A stretch of DNA of 64,000 nt from Haematobia irritans (Eukaryota > Arthropoda > Insecta > Diptera > Muscidae). The notes beneath the pieces were generated by a model, which was not told where the DNA came from, made no database searches, and worked only from the letters and a program-made list of their open reading frames with translations. Where the stretch lies: contig NC_134397.1 in NCBI RefSeq assembly GCF_050003625.1, forward strand, positions 279,056,070-279,120,069, read 5' to 3'. Shown here piece by piece: positions 34,358 through 46,600 of the stretch (its first letter is position 1; each line of letters starts with the position of its first letter). The translations under genes and the position numbers were made by a program.

Positions 34358-35002
34358 AAGAAAAAAAAATAATTTAAATTACAGCATATCTAACACCAAT
34401 ACATGGGAGCCACCGTCGTGCAATGGTTAGCATGTCCGCCTTGCATACACAATTTTTTCGAAATTATATCCCCAAAAAATCCCCAACTGAAATATTTTCC
34501 CCCATGAAAAATCCCCAAAGGAAAATTCATATAATCGATGTGTGTTTTACAATAAAAATTGCGGAGTTTTTTTCAGAAAGTTCGAGCCAAAAATAATCTA
34601 CCAAAAATTGGAGAAAATCGAAACAAACATTATTTTGTCACAATTTTATTTATAGGAAATTTTGTCAAAATTTAATTTCTTTAGAAAATTTTCTCAAAAT
34701 TTTATTTCTATAGAAAATTTTGTCAAAATTGTATTTCTGTACAGAATTTTGTCAAATTTTTATTTCTATATCAAATGTTGTCAAAATTCTATTTCCATAG
34801 AAAATTTTTTCAAAATTTTATTCGTTTAAAAAATTTTATCAATATTTTATTTCTAAAAAAAATGTCAAAATTTGACTTATATAGAAGATTTAAATTTAGC
34901 AAATGTTGTCAATTTTTTCTATAGAAAATTGTATCAAAATGTTATTTTGTCAACATTTTATTTCTATAGAAAATTTTGTCAAAATTGTATTTCTATATGT
35001 AA

Positions 35003-35214
35003 GTACTATGTTCGGTTTTTTCACCAAAACACTAAATTAAAAGTACAAATATATATATATGAAGACGATTATATTTTGATCGAGTCTTGCCAAATAATGG
35101 ATGGAAAAGATCCAAGAAATTGATTGCAAATAATTTTATATTTCTAAATTAATTAATTAAAAAAGTAACCGTGAAAACAACCTGATTTTCAGCTTGAAAA
35201 ATGAACATAGTACT
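35003..35214. mobile_element. Short MITE with GTACTATGTTC termini
   Basis: AGTACTATGTTCGGTTTTTTCA at the left faces TGAAAAATGAACATAGTACT at the right. It is about 210 bp, with no coding capacity, inside the minisatellite. A similar terminus occurs at 6575-6595. Confidence 0.55.
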
Positions 35215-35222
35215 CAGCTTAT

Positions 35223-35655
35223 GTGTGTAAATATAACCATAGCGATAGGCGGTAGGCGAACACTTATTTGCGTGTATTTCTTATGGGAAGCCCAAAATCC
35301 GCGACGGAAAACCGTGACGGCTAGCGGCGTGTCGCTAAATTAAAACTTTTTCTAACTCCTTGGCGAAAACTGGTATAGTGTTGCCATCGCTTATCAATTT
35401 TTTTAACTCACCACTAGGAATTGCTGTTGCCTGGACACGTGTAGATTATTTTTTCTTGAAATAACTCAACAAATAACAAGCCATTGTATGTTTTTATTCA
35501 ACTTCATTGTTTAATATTGTCAAAGCATGCTGTATTGACAACAAAAACGCTAGGAAACGTGAAAAAGGGAATTATTCGCCGGCAAGCTTATTGTATTTGC
35601 CGTTGCGGCAAAAATGTTTCGCCTACCGCCTATCGCTATGGTTATATTTACACAC
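35223..35655. mobile_element. MITE with a perfect 38-bp TIR
   Basis: The left end starts GTGTGTAAATATAACCATAG and continues through GCGATAGGCGGTAGGCGAA; the right end is the exact inverse for 38 bases. It is 433 bp in total, flanked by TAT on both sides (possible 3-bp duplication). A partial copy of its end is part of the tandem duplication at 47770-47971. Confidence 0.75.
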
Positions 35656-36247
35656 TATAGCAGCAAATGTTGTCAAAATTACATTTCTATAAAAAAATGT
35701 CAAAACTTTATTTCTATGGCAAATGTCGTCAAAATTCCATTTCTATAGAACATTTTCTCAAAATTTTATTCGTTTCAAAATTTTATTTCTATAGCAAATA
35801 TTTTATAAAATTTTTAAATATTTTATTTTTATAGCAAATGTTATCAAAATTTTGTTTCTATAGAAAATTTTGTCAAAATTTTATTTCTATAGAATGTTTG
35901 TGAATTACCACTTAGTTGGAGAGGAATATTTTGCAAAATCTACCAAAGCCCATAAACGTTATTATACTTCGCTTTTAAATTTTCTATAACAAATTTAATA
36001 CTGTGATTGAAAGTGGAAATCGCCCCAGAAAAATCCCCAAATCACGATGTTATCCCCAGCCAAATCCCCAGATCCCCAAAGTGAAAAAAAAATATCCCCA
36101 ACCACGATAATAAATCCCCAGTTTGGGGAAAAATTCCCTAATATGACAACACTGGTCATGAGGCTATATAAAGTCAATGTCATTGAGCTAAACATAGAAT
36201 CGGCAGCACTCAATGATAAGAGAGAAGTTAACAACGTGGATCACAAT

Positions 36248-36748
36248 TAGGGATGCCAGACGTGCTCTTTTTACAAAAGACAGGCCAAAAGAGCACGCGA
36301 AAGTGCTCTTTTTTCTGCATCACAACAAATATTAATCAAATGGTAAAAGTAAACTGAAAATATGTAAATGTCGCACTAAGAGATTTTCCTAGCCGTTATT
36401 TTCTAATTAAATAGTGTGTTACTTTATATATCAGAGTCGTAGAAGAGCATGCCGATGTTGCTTCTTCACTTTGTACTCTGTTCTAAATGTAAACAAACTT
36501 CTTCAATAACGTTTTTCACAAAAACACCAAAAAATGACTTACAAAGTATTGTAAGAAAATTAGCATGAGTTGAAAGTGACTTATTTTATGTTTATGGTAT
36601 GTACCTTTTTGCTTTGTTTAAATGAATTATATTTCAATTAAATTAAATGATTTTCTTTTATTTGAAAAAGTGTGCTCTATTCCTTTCGTATGTACTCTTT
36701 TTATAAGCTGAATGTGCTCTTTTTGACTCTTTAAAATCTGGCATCCTA
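36248..36748. mobile_element. hAT-like MITE with 8-bp TSD
   Basis: Ends are TAGGGATGCCAGA and its near-inverse TCTGGCATCCTA. The 8-bp direct repeat ATCACAAT flanks both sides (36240-36247, 36749-36756). GTGCTCTTTT-like motifs recur near both ends. It is non-coding, and inserted in the tail of the SINE-like repeat. Confidence 0.8.
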
Positions 36749-36816
36749 ATCACAATGGACTGAATAGTCCCAGTGAGCCTGAAATACGGGGCTGCCACTA
36801 TTTCCAACCTCACCTA

Positions 36817-37707
36817 CACTCATAGAAAAAAGACTGCTGTTAATAGCCAACACTGACTCCTGTTTTTAAGCTAACAAAAAAATTTTGTTTTAGCATTTTT
36901 TTTTTGCTAAAACAGCAAACAATCTTATATTTTGAATATAATGCTGAACAGTCAGTAATTTGATGAAATTTTGTGCTGATCCGAATAAAATTAAATATGC
37001 ACTACCGTCTATCTGATGGAAGAATTACTGCTGCAGTAAGCCCAAAATAGTGTAAAGACACACACTAAACAACATCAACCATGAAAAAACAATTAGTATT
37101 TTTTGATTATGCAATAACAGTTGTGAACAAGCCGCACTTCTTAATATATATAACCAGCACGGAGATAGTAATTTGCATTTTAATTAACACATTTTTCAAT
37201 TCAACGGACACTGGACTCGGAAACGTTTCCTGACGAACGGTTTAGTTGCTTGTGTGGTACATAAACGTTGTCAAGATCAAAACCATCCATCTCCAACCAT
37301 AAAAATAAACTGGTGATCCAACTTCATTTTCGAAAAAGATCCAGTAACTCCGCGAGACCTTTAACCACAACAAACAGCCGTAAGTTGAGGGTGGAGGGGC
37401 TTCTCAACAACACCTCCTTGGTTTTCCGAGCGTCAGATAGGACAATTTTGCTCGTTGACACCGTGGTGGAAATAAGCCTCATTTGCTATTTTTCATCAAA
37501 CATTGTTGGTGAAGTTGGCCTTTAGTCTGAACGACCCATCATCTTTAACAAAAATCCCGATGTCATTACGTCAAATGTCAACGCCGTCGCAGCATAACTT
37601 TTAATCGAATGTAACACAAACAAGCCGGGAAAATAATTAAATTCGATGTAAATGTTTGTGTTGTTTTGCACAAGATGTTAAAAATAAACCAAATTTGTTT
37701 TTGAGTG
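36817..37707. mobile_element. TIR element with CACTCA termini, TA target
   Basis: Left CACTCATAGAAAAAA and right TTTTTGAGTG are inverse-related, with TA on both sides (36815-36816, 37708-37709). An 85-codon frame inside (37268-37525) has no recognised domain. The termini resemble those of the MITEs at 13646 and 59006. Confidence 0.5.
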
Positions 37708-37709
37708 TA

Positions 37710-38340
37710 GCAGAAGGGATTTCAAATCGAATATGTAAATAAAAAATTTGGCGGAAAAGCCTTGTTTTCGAGATATCGACATCTGAAAATCGGTATTTTC
37801 CTTTATATTTTTCTTAATTCAGCAATTTTTCATGAAATGAATAAAATTCATTTTTTTGCGTATTTGGTAAAAATAGTGCATTTTAAGCAGAAAATATTAA
37901 GTAAAAATTTTGTCGGAAGAGCGTAGTTTTCGAGATACCGACCCTTAAAAATTGGATATAGGTGGGGGCCTTCGGCCGGGATTTGACACTTTCTCCTATG
38001 GACAGAATCCAAAGTGGGCTAACGCGAACTCAGGACCGGGTCCATGTTATTCTAAATACATATATTACTTTTAGGATGATTATGTGCGATGGATACTAAA
38101 TCCAATATACGTGGCAATGAAAACTTTAGGGGCCCGTAACTCCGAAAATAGGTATTACATTTTGTGTTTAGAATCGAAAAGTATACACGCTGGCCAAAAA
38201 TTGGACCAATCGGACCACTTGTACTAAAGTATATTTAAACCTTCTTTTATTGCGGAGATTATGTTCGATAAGTAAGCTTTCTTTCGTAGTCATTTTGATG
38301 AAAATTAGGTTATGATTCATATATTGTTTTAATAATTTCT
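37710..38340 (+). repeat. Unassigned repeat-like sequence with two related blocks
   Basis: Two blocks about 157 bp apart share TTTTCGAGATATCGAC-type sequence (37768 and 37929). A hairpin GGGGGCCTTCGGCC follows near 37965. The block ACGCTGGCCAAAAATTGGAC at 38188-38208 recurs at 47979-48003. The family is not recognised. Confidence 0.4.
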
Positions 38341-38356
38341 AAATTTGAAGGAAGCC

Positions 38357-38600
38357 ACTAACCACTGGTTAGCATGTCCGCATTGCATACACAGGGCCAT
38401 GGGTTCAATCTTGCTTTCGAACAAACATCAAAGTTTTTCAGGCGTAAAATATCTACTATCAATAATGTTTCAATGGTTCTTTCAGTGGTTTCACGCAACG
38501 TGAAACGACCTTCGGACTCAATTATGAAATTGAAGTCCCATGTTTTTGAGCTAATCATTGAATCGGGCAGCACTCAGTTATGAGCGAGAAGATGACCACT
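38357..38600 (+). repeat. tRNA-related SINE-like copy
   Basis: A-box-like TGGTTAGCATGTCCGC (38372-38387) and B-box-like GGTTCAATC (38402-38410) are spaced as in tRNA-derived SINEs. The body has ACGACCTTCGGACTCAATTA, and the tail has GAATCGGGCAGCACTCAGTT. It is more compact than the copy at 34405. Confidence 0.55.
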
Positions 38601-40636
38601 GTATTGAATTCTATTTATTTCAAATATTTAATAAATGTAAAAGTTCTTGTATCAAATAATTTACATTATTTCAAAATGTCAATGAAATTGACAAAATTTG
38701 TAGCTATATCAAGTAAGGCAATTTGCTATTTCAGCAGCGATGTTTGTCAAAATCTGTTAGCAACCACGTTATCTAATTCAAACATTTCTGCTGTTATGAA
38801 TAACAAAAAATTTTGGGTGTATGATGGTAAAACTATCCATCGAAAGTCAATTTTTTCAAATTCTGATTACAATCCCTAATATAGACAATCGTTAATAATT
38901 TATCATAGCGAAGCTGATACATAAAGTCACTAAAATAGTTAACTTCATTAATTAGTTTCGGTCGGAAAATGCATTCTTTTCATATTATTATTACAATTCT
39001 AATACGAGCTTATTGGACATGAAAATTAAGGAATTGATTGATTATCAGGCTATTGAAAAGAAAACGCCAGATATCAATCTACCAAAAGCAGACCACTCCA
39101 GTCAAAGTAGGCATAAGTTTCTTTGCTGGCTAATGCAAGTTTCCATAGTCTTTAGTTTAGGATCTGGCGAGGTGAAATGATTCAATTTGTTTCTTATATG
39201 TCAATTTCCTAAGGAAATTACATAGAAGGATTATTCCTTTCATTGTCTCCAACAACTTTTTTTTTTTTTTTGAGTAGAAAACTCACCTGTTAATAAAATT
39301 AAAGAAATTTATGTTTGTTTAAATACTTCATATACTTTATTTGAACCCTTCTTAAATATATAAAAATTATAAAAAAAATAAACGAATTTATTGAAGGAAT
39401 TAGGGATGGGTAGAGATGGTTGGATTAATTCAAAGCTGTAGACCTAACAACTTATTGAAAGCCTTATCAGAAACGAAGGAAAAGTAAAATGTTTTGTGTG
39501 TGGTGTTTATGTAAAATATTAATATATAATTCTAGTTTTTTGTTCATCTATTATATATTAAGAGAATAATTATTTTCATTAATAATGTGTAGGTGTATTA
39601 TAGTAAAGTTGTGGCAAACTAATGTTATTGATGATCATTCCACACTCACTCAATTTTACTTTAGATTTTGTTCTTCTTATTTATCCTAACCATCTTTTTC
39701 GATTGAAGTAATTATCCTAATTACAATGGGTTAGTAAAATTGGTACTTACACAAATGGAAACAGGGATACGGAGAGACAAAACTAAATCTAATCCGTCAT
39801 CTTCTTAAATGAACCTTTGCGGTTATCATTAAATGTAAATACTCGTTTCGTACATCACAAATTTATTTAAGAAAAAGAAAGGAGAGAAGTATAACTTTTA
39901 AATAAAATGGAAGTGGAGCGTATGTAAAACGGTAGAATAAACAAATATCATTGCTAATGAAAGGAAGCTTATTACCAATGTGATTTACACGTTTAAAAGG
40001 CGCCTCTCCAAGGACCAAGTAGATATTGCCAAATTAAAAGCAGAGTTTTATTTTACAAAGAAATAAAGAAAGTCTCTGATAGAAGAGAAGAATCATAACA
40101 GTGAAGCTTTTCTCTCTTAGAAGAAATTTATTCTAGAATATTGGTTTTCATTAAAACTGTAACCTGTTGTTCTTATTCATCGATTGGTGTATGGGTATGT
40201 TGTTTTCTTGTATTTCAATTGGTTTTGTTGTTGTTGAATTAAGCTACTACACATTTGTTTAAAATAAAAAAAATATCTTATATTATATATATTATGTTCA
40301 TCTCAATATAATATTCAGATCGACCATCAATCACACCTAAATGGAACCAATCGCCAATTGACAAGAGATAACTCTCCAATTGACATCCGATGATCGTATC
40401 AGTTATTATCAGTTTTGTGTGTTGAGGGTTGGTTGTGTTGCCATTTTCCATTGAGTGTCTGATCTTACATTTTATCATTATCAATATAATTATTCGTTAT
40501 GAATTGTTTTTTTTTTTCTCTTTTGTTTTTCAAGTTTTTTTAAATTTATTATTTTACTGTTTGTTGGTTTTTGTTGTTTCTTTTTTTATATTATAATAAA
40601 ATAATGATTCACAATTATTTCGGGAGTAGTAATTAT
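38601..40636 (-). other. ETHR-Rab1 convergent intergenic region and probable Rab1 3' UTR
   Basis: No gene found. The part next to the Rab1 stop (roughly 39300-40636) has long T- and A-rich runs and probably holds the 3' UTR of Rab1. Several TTTATT (minus-strand AATAAA) sites exist, and I cannot choose among them. Confidence 0.4.
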
Positions 40637-43600
40637 TCAGCAGCAACCTGACTTGGTATTTTCCACTGGACGCCCTTGATCGATTTTAACTTTGCTGGTA
40701 TTTTCGGTAGCGCTGGAAGGTGGTCCAACGCGATTCTTAATCTCGGCGGCCATTGTCATGAAAGCCTGCTCAACATTGGTGGCGCTTTTGGCTGATGTTT
40801 CAAGGAATGGAATGCCTAATTGATTTGCATATTCCTGTAAAACCAAAATTGTAAAAAACTTGTTTAATTTTATACAAACTAAAAGAAAAATATCACATAA
40901 TAAAAGTGTTTTAATATAAAATGGAGACGATGTTAATATTCAGAAGGTTGGTCGAACTACATTTAAATCGAACATTTAAATGTATAAACAATGTAGTTCA
41001 TGTTATACTAACAACACCACAACAATGCCTAACTTCGGGCCTGTTCGAAACCGAAACTTTTTACTATGGTGATATATCAATTTATTATGATGAGAAAAAA
41101 AGATAATTTTCTGTACTCGTTCTTTTAACAAATAAAAATACCTTTTATTTATTTTGCGATAATCAATACATACCAAGCCATATGATGTCGTAAATGTCAA
41201 GAATTTGCAACAAATGTAAAATTACTTACTAAATGTGAAAGTGAACCACACCTAAAAGCCAAGTTTTTTTCCGAATTTTATTTGACATTTCTTTATTTCA
41301 GGCATACTCAATTTGAACCATGGACGTCGTGAATGGGCAGAATGGTTCCAAGAAATGGCAACAGTGGATGATCAATTTTCGAAGAAAATCATCTTCAGAA
41401 TCACATTTTCACCTCAGTGGATTTCATTTCATTTATTTAACAATTAGTAATACAAAGCCTTTCATAGGCCAATACATATATTACTTAGCAAGAATACCTG
41501 AATACAATACAAAATTCTTAACTGAATATAAAAATAACTAATTAAAATTATAATATATCTAACTTAAATGATTTAAATAAAATCAAGTACCAAAATACAT
41601 TATAAGTTGTTTTCTTTTTTTTTTTTTGCACTCTTAAAAAATTTTTTGTAACAGTATTCAATTTGTCGGCTCCCCAGCCTAACTATAAATTAGCAGTATT
41701 AAAAATGTAAAAAATAAATAAATAATATTAGTCCCGCACGAGGTAGACATATACAAATAGACCAAGAGTAGTTTCAATGTGGCAAGATCGAATCCATATA
41801 CTGCATCAGTTTCAACCGAAAGGAGTTATTACACTGTGAAAATATTCGCAACTGAAGCGGTAACCCATTCCAACAACGTATAATTCTCACTTGAAAAGAT
41901 TTAGCAAAAATACTTCTCCTAATACGGGGAACAAATAGCTGTGGATTCCTAGACGAGCGCGAAAAGGAGAAGGAAGAGCGTAAAGATACAGGCCTAGAGC
42001 AATATATAACCTTATAAAATAAAATCAGATTCCGATAGTCAACAAAATTGCGAAAAGAGAGACCAAGAAAACGCCTTACGAACCCAGAAATAGAATCCCT
42101 CCTTCGAACATTGTAAATAAAGCGCACAATCACATGTACAGTTCGTCTTAACTTCGCAAAAAGTTGTCCAGAGCAGCCTGAGATAACTTCAAGACCATAA
42201 AGAACTTGAGACATTAAGAGCGAGTGAGCCAATTTGAGTCTGACATTGAGTGGAAAAAATAAATTCGATGAAGAAATCCTACGCAATGTAGACCAGATCC
42301 TACCAGACAGAGCATCAATATGGAATTGAAACGAGAGCTCCGAGTCAAGTACAACACCCAAACAACGATGCCTATCAACAATTCAATGCGTTCATATCCA
42401 AGGAACAAATTGGGTAATTGAGGGAGCCCCCTATTCGACCTAAACATCAAGGCTTTAGTCTTAGCCACATTAACCAACAAATCATTCATCAATGCCCAAT
42501 GTCTAAAACGATCCAACACGGCATTAATCTCAATCTCAAAGTTCTCAGTAGAAGAACCACAACCGCTAAACAACAAGAAAACATCATCCGCGAAAACGAA
42601 CGTTCTACACACCCTAGAATCAGTGTAGCAGTGGATATCATTAACATACAGGATGAATAAGAGTGGGCCCAAGACCGAACCCTGAGGTATACCAGAAGCA
42701 AGTTGAAGAATGCTAGATTCTGCACCATTCATAGCAACAAATTGTTCCCTATTTCTCAAATATGAATAAATAAGCTTACACGCCGATAACGAAAATCCAA
42801 ACTGCCCACCAAGTTTAGCAACTAATATAGCATAACTCACGGAGTCGAAGGCCTTAGATAGATCAAGAGAAACAAGAGAGCTCGAACAACCATTGTTAAT
42901 ATCTGTGCGGACATGAACCGTCAGTGACAAGAGCAGATGCGTAGTATTTAGACCTTGGCGGAACGCATATTGAGACTCGTGAATAAGATTAGAAGTAGAC
43001 ATAAGTATCTGCCCCTTCATAATATGCTCAACAATTTTAGAAATTGCAGGTAATATTGAAATTGGACGTAAATCAGCAGGTTCAGAAACAACTCGAGACT
43101 TCGGTATAGGAACTACACGAGCTTTCTTCCAACCGGAAGGAAAAGTGGACGTTGTCAGAATGCAATTCACCAAATCCAAAATAAAGCTTGATACAAGCGG
43201 GAAAATAGACTTAATAAAATGAATAGGCACACCATCCAATCCTACCGACCTCGATTTAACTTTTCCCATCGCTTCAAGAAGCTCAAGCTCATTGACACCA
43301 CGAAAAGAAAACGGCGAATCTGACTCATGGAAACTATCAAAATCAAATTCTTCAATTCGGCTGCCAAAAGCCGAACCGTTAGCAAAACAACAATTGATAC
43401 ATTCGACATCCAAATTAGTTTCCACGAAGTCATCAGTAACACACCCAGACCTACGCAAAATCCTCCACATGCCACATGAGTCCAAAGATTCAAACCTAGC
43501 AGAAAAGTGCAACCTTCTCGCTTTGCGAATCATAGCCTTAGCCCTATTTCGGTATTTACGATACGTTGTCCAATTCTCCTGGGATATATCAGATAGAAAG

Positions 43601-46600
43601 GCGGAAAACGAAAGATCTCTAAGTGATCTGGCCCACCTTATATGGGAGGAATTCATCCAATTTTCATCCCTGCGAAGCTTCTTCCTAACAGTTGGTACGA
43701 AATTAAAAAGATCACTAAGTAGAGCAGACAAAAACGTGCATTTCGTATCAACATCAGTAGCATTAAAAATTCGACTAGATTCAAATGAATCCACATATAA
43801 AGCCAATGCATCCCAGTCAATGTTCCGATAGTCTCCATATTCAACGTACTCAGTCATGGAAGCAAATTCGAATAACAGTCTAGAAAAAATTAAGGCATGA
43901 TCTGAGATCGAAGGACACTGTACCTGATGCGAGAAGTTACATAGAGAAATATCACTTATAAGCATATAATCAATAAGTGATGTGGACCTCCTGCATAAAT
44001 CGAAATGAGTCGGAGCTGAATTGTGTACAACAGACATGTTATATCTAGTACAAAGACTACGAAGGATACTAGCTCTAGAATAATCAAAAAGGTTACAATT
44101 GAAATTCGTCAATAAACAGAATTTCCGCATTTGGGCGAATGAGAATCCAAGAGTTATTGTCGAAAAACCAATGCACCCACAAAGAGTGACTGTTTGGTGC
44201 GGTTTATGGGCTGGCGGCATCATCGGGCCGTATTTTTTCCAAAATGAGGCCGGTCAGGCAGTTACTGTGAATGGTGTTCGCTATCGTGAGATGATAACGA
44301 ACTTTTTATGGCCCGAATTGGAAGATATGGATGTGGACGATATGTGGTTTTAGCAGGACGGTGCCACTTGCCACACAGCTAACGAAACAATGTCTCTTTT
44401 GCGCAACAAATTCAATGGCCGTGTTATCTCACGTAATGGCGATGTCAATTGGCCTCCAAGATCATGTGATTTGACACCGCTGGACTTTTTTCTTTGGGGT
44501 TATTTGATACGTCGATAAGCCAGCAACAATTCAAGAGGTAAAGGATGAGAATTCGGCACATTAACGGCATAGAACCTCCATTATGCCTCAGCGTCATCGA
44601 AAATTTGGACCATCGGATGAAGGTGTGCCACCGAGGTCGCGGCGCCCATTTGGCCGATATTTTGTTCCATACATAATTGAGTAATACCAATATATCATAA
44701 TAAAATAAAATTACAATAAATTCTTAAATAGTTTGTGTTTTATTGAAAATCAACATCGACCCTTGAAACTTTAACCACCCTTTAGCTCCCTGGGCTAGTG
44801 AAATTATACTCACCTTGATTTACGTCAAATTTTACCCAATACTAGTAAAAAATTTCGGTTCGAACAGGCCCTTAAACATAAATCAGGTCGAAAACATATG
44901 TTGTTAGCACCTATCTTATTCTATTTATTTCCGTAATTGTTTTGTTTTTTTTTTATTGTTGGTTTGTTCTTCAATCATATTTGTTGTTTTGATTTCAGCT
45001 TAAAACCATTGCGTTGACTAGACTACAAGAGTAGTTTAACCAACAGAGGAAAAGTATATTTGTCAAATTTATTATAGACTGCAAGACGGTTGGATGGACA
45101 ACCGTTTCGGAATTAATACATTCCTCATCAGCATCCTCTACTTGAGCAAAAATATTATCCAATTTTCAGAATAAATTCGGATAATTCACTAAATCCAATG
45201 TAAATTACACTCGAAGCTCCCGTTTTCAGCTATTTAAACACTCTAACTCTTATGGAACTATAGATATTTCTCCGATCAGTAAACTGACTTATTTAATTTT
45301 TTATGCATAAATCTGTAGTTTAAACTTTATAACTTCTTGCCCTGTCATAATGGAAAGGCGTTTTGGTCTAATTAATTAAAATTGATCAGTAATATTAATT
45401 ATTCATTTAAAAAAAAAACCTGAAACCCCGCGTACAATTTTTTGCTACTACTAACGCAATAATCTGACCATACCAAAATTTTTAATAAAAATATTATTTA
45501 TATTATTATTGTGTGTGACATCTTGCACATAGTTACAAATGATCCACTGTGTGTGATAGGCAGCATGAGTACTTACCGCAGCTGTGGTATGATCAACAAC
45601 TTTCTTAGTTGTTAAATCACTTTTGTTTCCAACTAACAATTTGTTGACATTCTCACATGCATACCGTTCGATTTCCTCCAGCCATTGCTTCACATTATTG
45701 AACGATTCCTGATCCGTACAATCATAAACGACAATAATACCATGAGCGCCTCTATAGTAAGATGAAGTGATGGTGCGGAAACGTTCTTGACCGGCAGTAT
45801 CCCACTGAAAAATATGATAATTAAAATTCCATTCCATAAATGAACAAAACACCATGTGTTTAACTTACAATTTGCAACTTAATAGTTTTCCCGTCCAATT
45901 CAATTGTTCTGATTTTCTGCAATAGAAAATATGTACATAGTGAAGAAAATTTCTCATTGGAATTTTATCAACACTTGACTTACGAAATCCACACCAATTG
46001 TGCTGATATAACTTTCTGTGTATGTATCATCGGCAAATCTTAACAAAAGACATGATTTGCCTACACCAGAATCACCAATTAAGAGCAACTTGAAAAGGTA
46101 ATCACTAAAGGAAAACAAAAGGAAAAAAATTAATATATGTTTTAAGAGTCTTATTTGAATAAAATATTTTAGCGAGTAGAATATTAAGAGATTTGTGTAT
46201 TGTTTTGGGTGATCTTTAGACAATACGATTTGATCAATATACTTTAAACGATCTTCTCTATGCGAGAAATAACTCCTTCAAATCAAAAAATAGAAATTTC
46301 AAATACGTGATAATTGTATCTATTATCATCGATGACTTCATATGCAAATAGCTTAATGCTGACAGCTACAAGGTGTACAATGTATACAAAATTAAATTAA
46401 ATTTATTGGAATGCATTTCTCATATACACGGCCAATTTTAAACACGATGAGTTTACAAACACAAAAACGTTACTGAATAGTTAGATTTTACCTGTGGATA
46501 AATAATATTCTATAGGTTTATTATACAGTGGGCGCTTTCTTCCAAACTATTGGAACTATATACTACTTTACTTAACTTGCAAACTACTATATCTTTAGTA

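Larger units (their letters stand above)
34620..35900. repeat. 29-bp minisatellite (ATTTCTATAGAAAATTTTGTC type), interrupted
   Basis: Tandem units of the form GAAAATTTTGTCAAAATTTT plus ATTTCTATA run from 34620 to about 35000 and again from 35660 to 35900, with substitutions. Two TIR elements occupy 35003-35655 between the two blocks. Confidence 0.75.
34405..36810 (+). repeat. SINE-like composite repeat with later insertions
   Basis: The head at 34409-34445 contains TGGTTAGCATGTCCGCCTTG, resembling a tRNA-type A box. The tail at 36155-36247 plus 36749-36810 reads CATTGAGC..., AGCACTCAATGATAAGAGAG, then GGACTGAATAGTCC and GAGCCTGAAATAC, matching the tails at 2911-2985 and 38520-38600. Between head and tail are a 29-bp minisatellite, two TIR elements and a hAT-like MITE. 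Whether head and tail belong to one original insertion is inference. Confidence 0.5.
41037..44873. mobile_element. Outer TIR element, PIF/Harbinger-like termini (nest level 1)
   Basis: GGGCCTGTTCGAAACCGAAA at 41037 faces TTTCGGTTCGAACAGGCCC ending at 44871; the two are inverted repeats of about 33 bp with a few differences. The flanking trinucleotides are TTC and TTA, which fits a decayed 3-bp TWA duplication of PIF/Harbinger elements. The GGGCCTGTT start also fits that group. The interior is occupied by a mariner-type copy that in turn contains a LINE. Confidence 0.55.

Noticed and set aside
34409..34450. Possible tRNA gene
   Set aside because: Only an A-box-like start is present. There is no cloverleaf, and the sequence recurs as part of a dispersed SINE-like repeat.
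43292..43831. A 179-codon plus-strand frame
   Set aside because: It is antisense to the LINE reverse-transcriptase frame and has no motif of its own.
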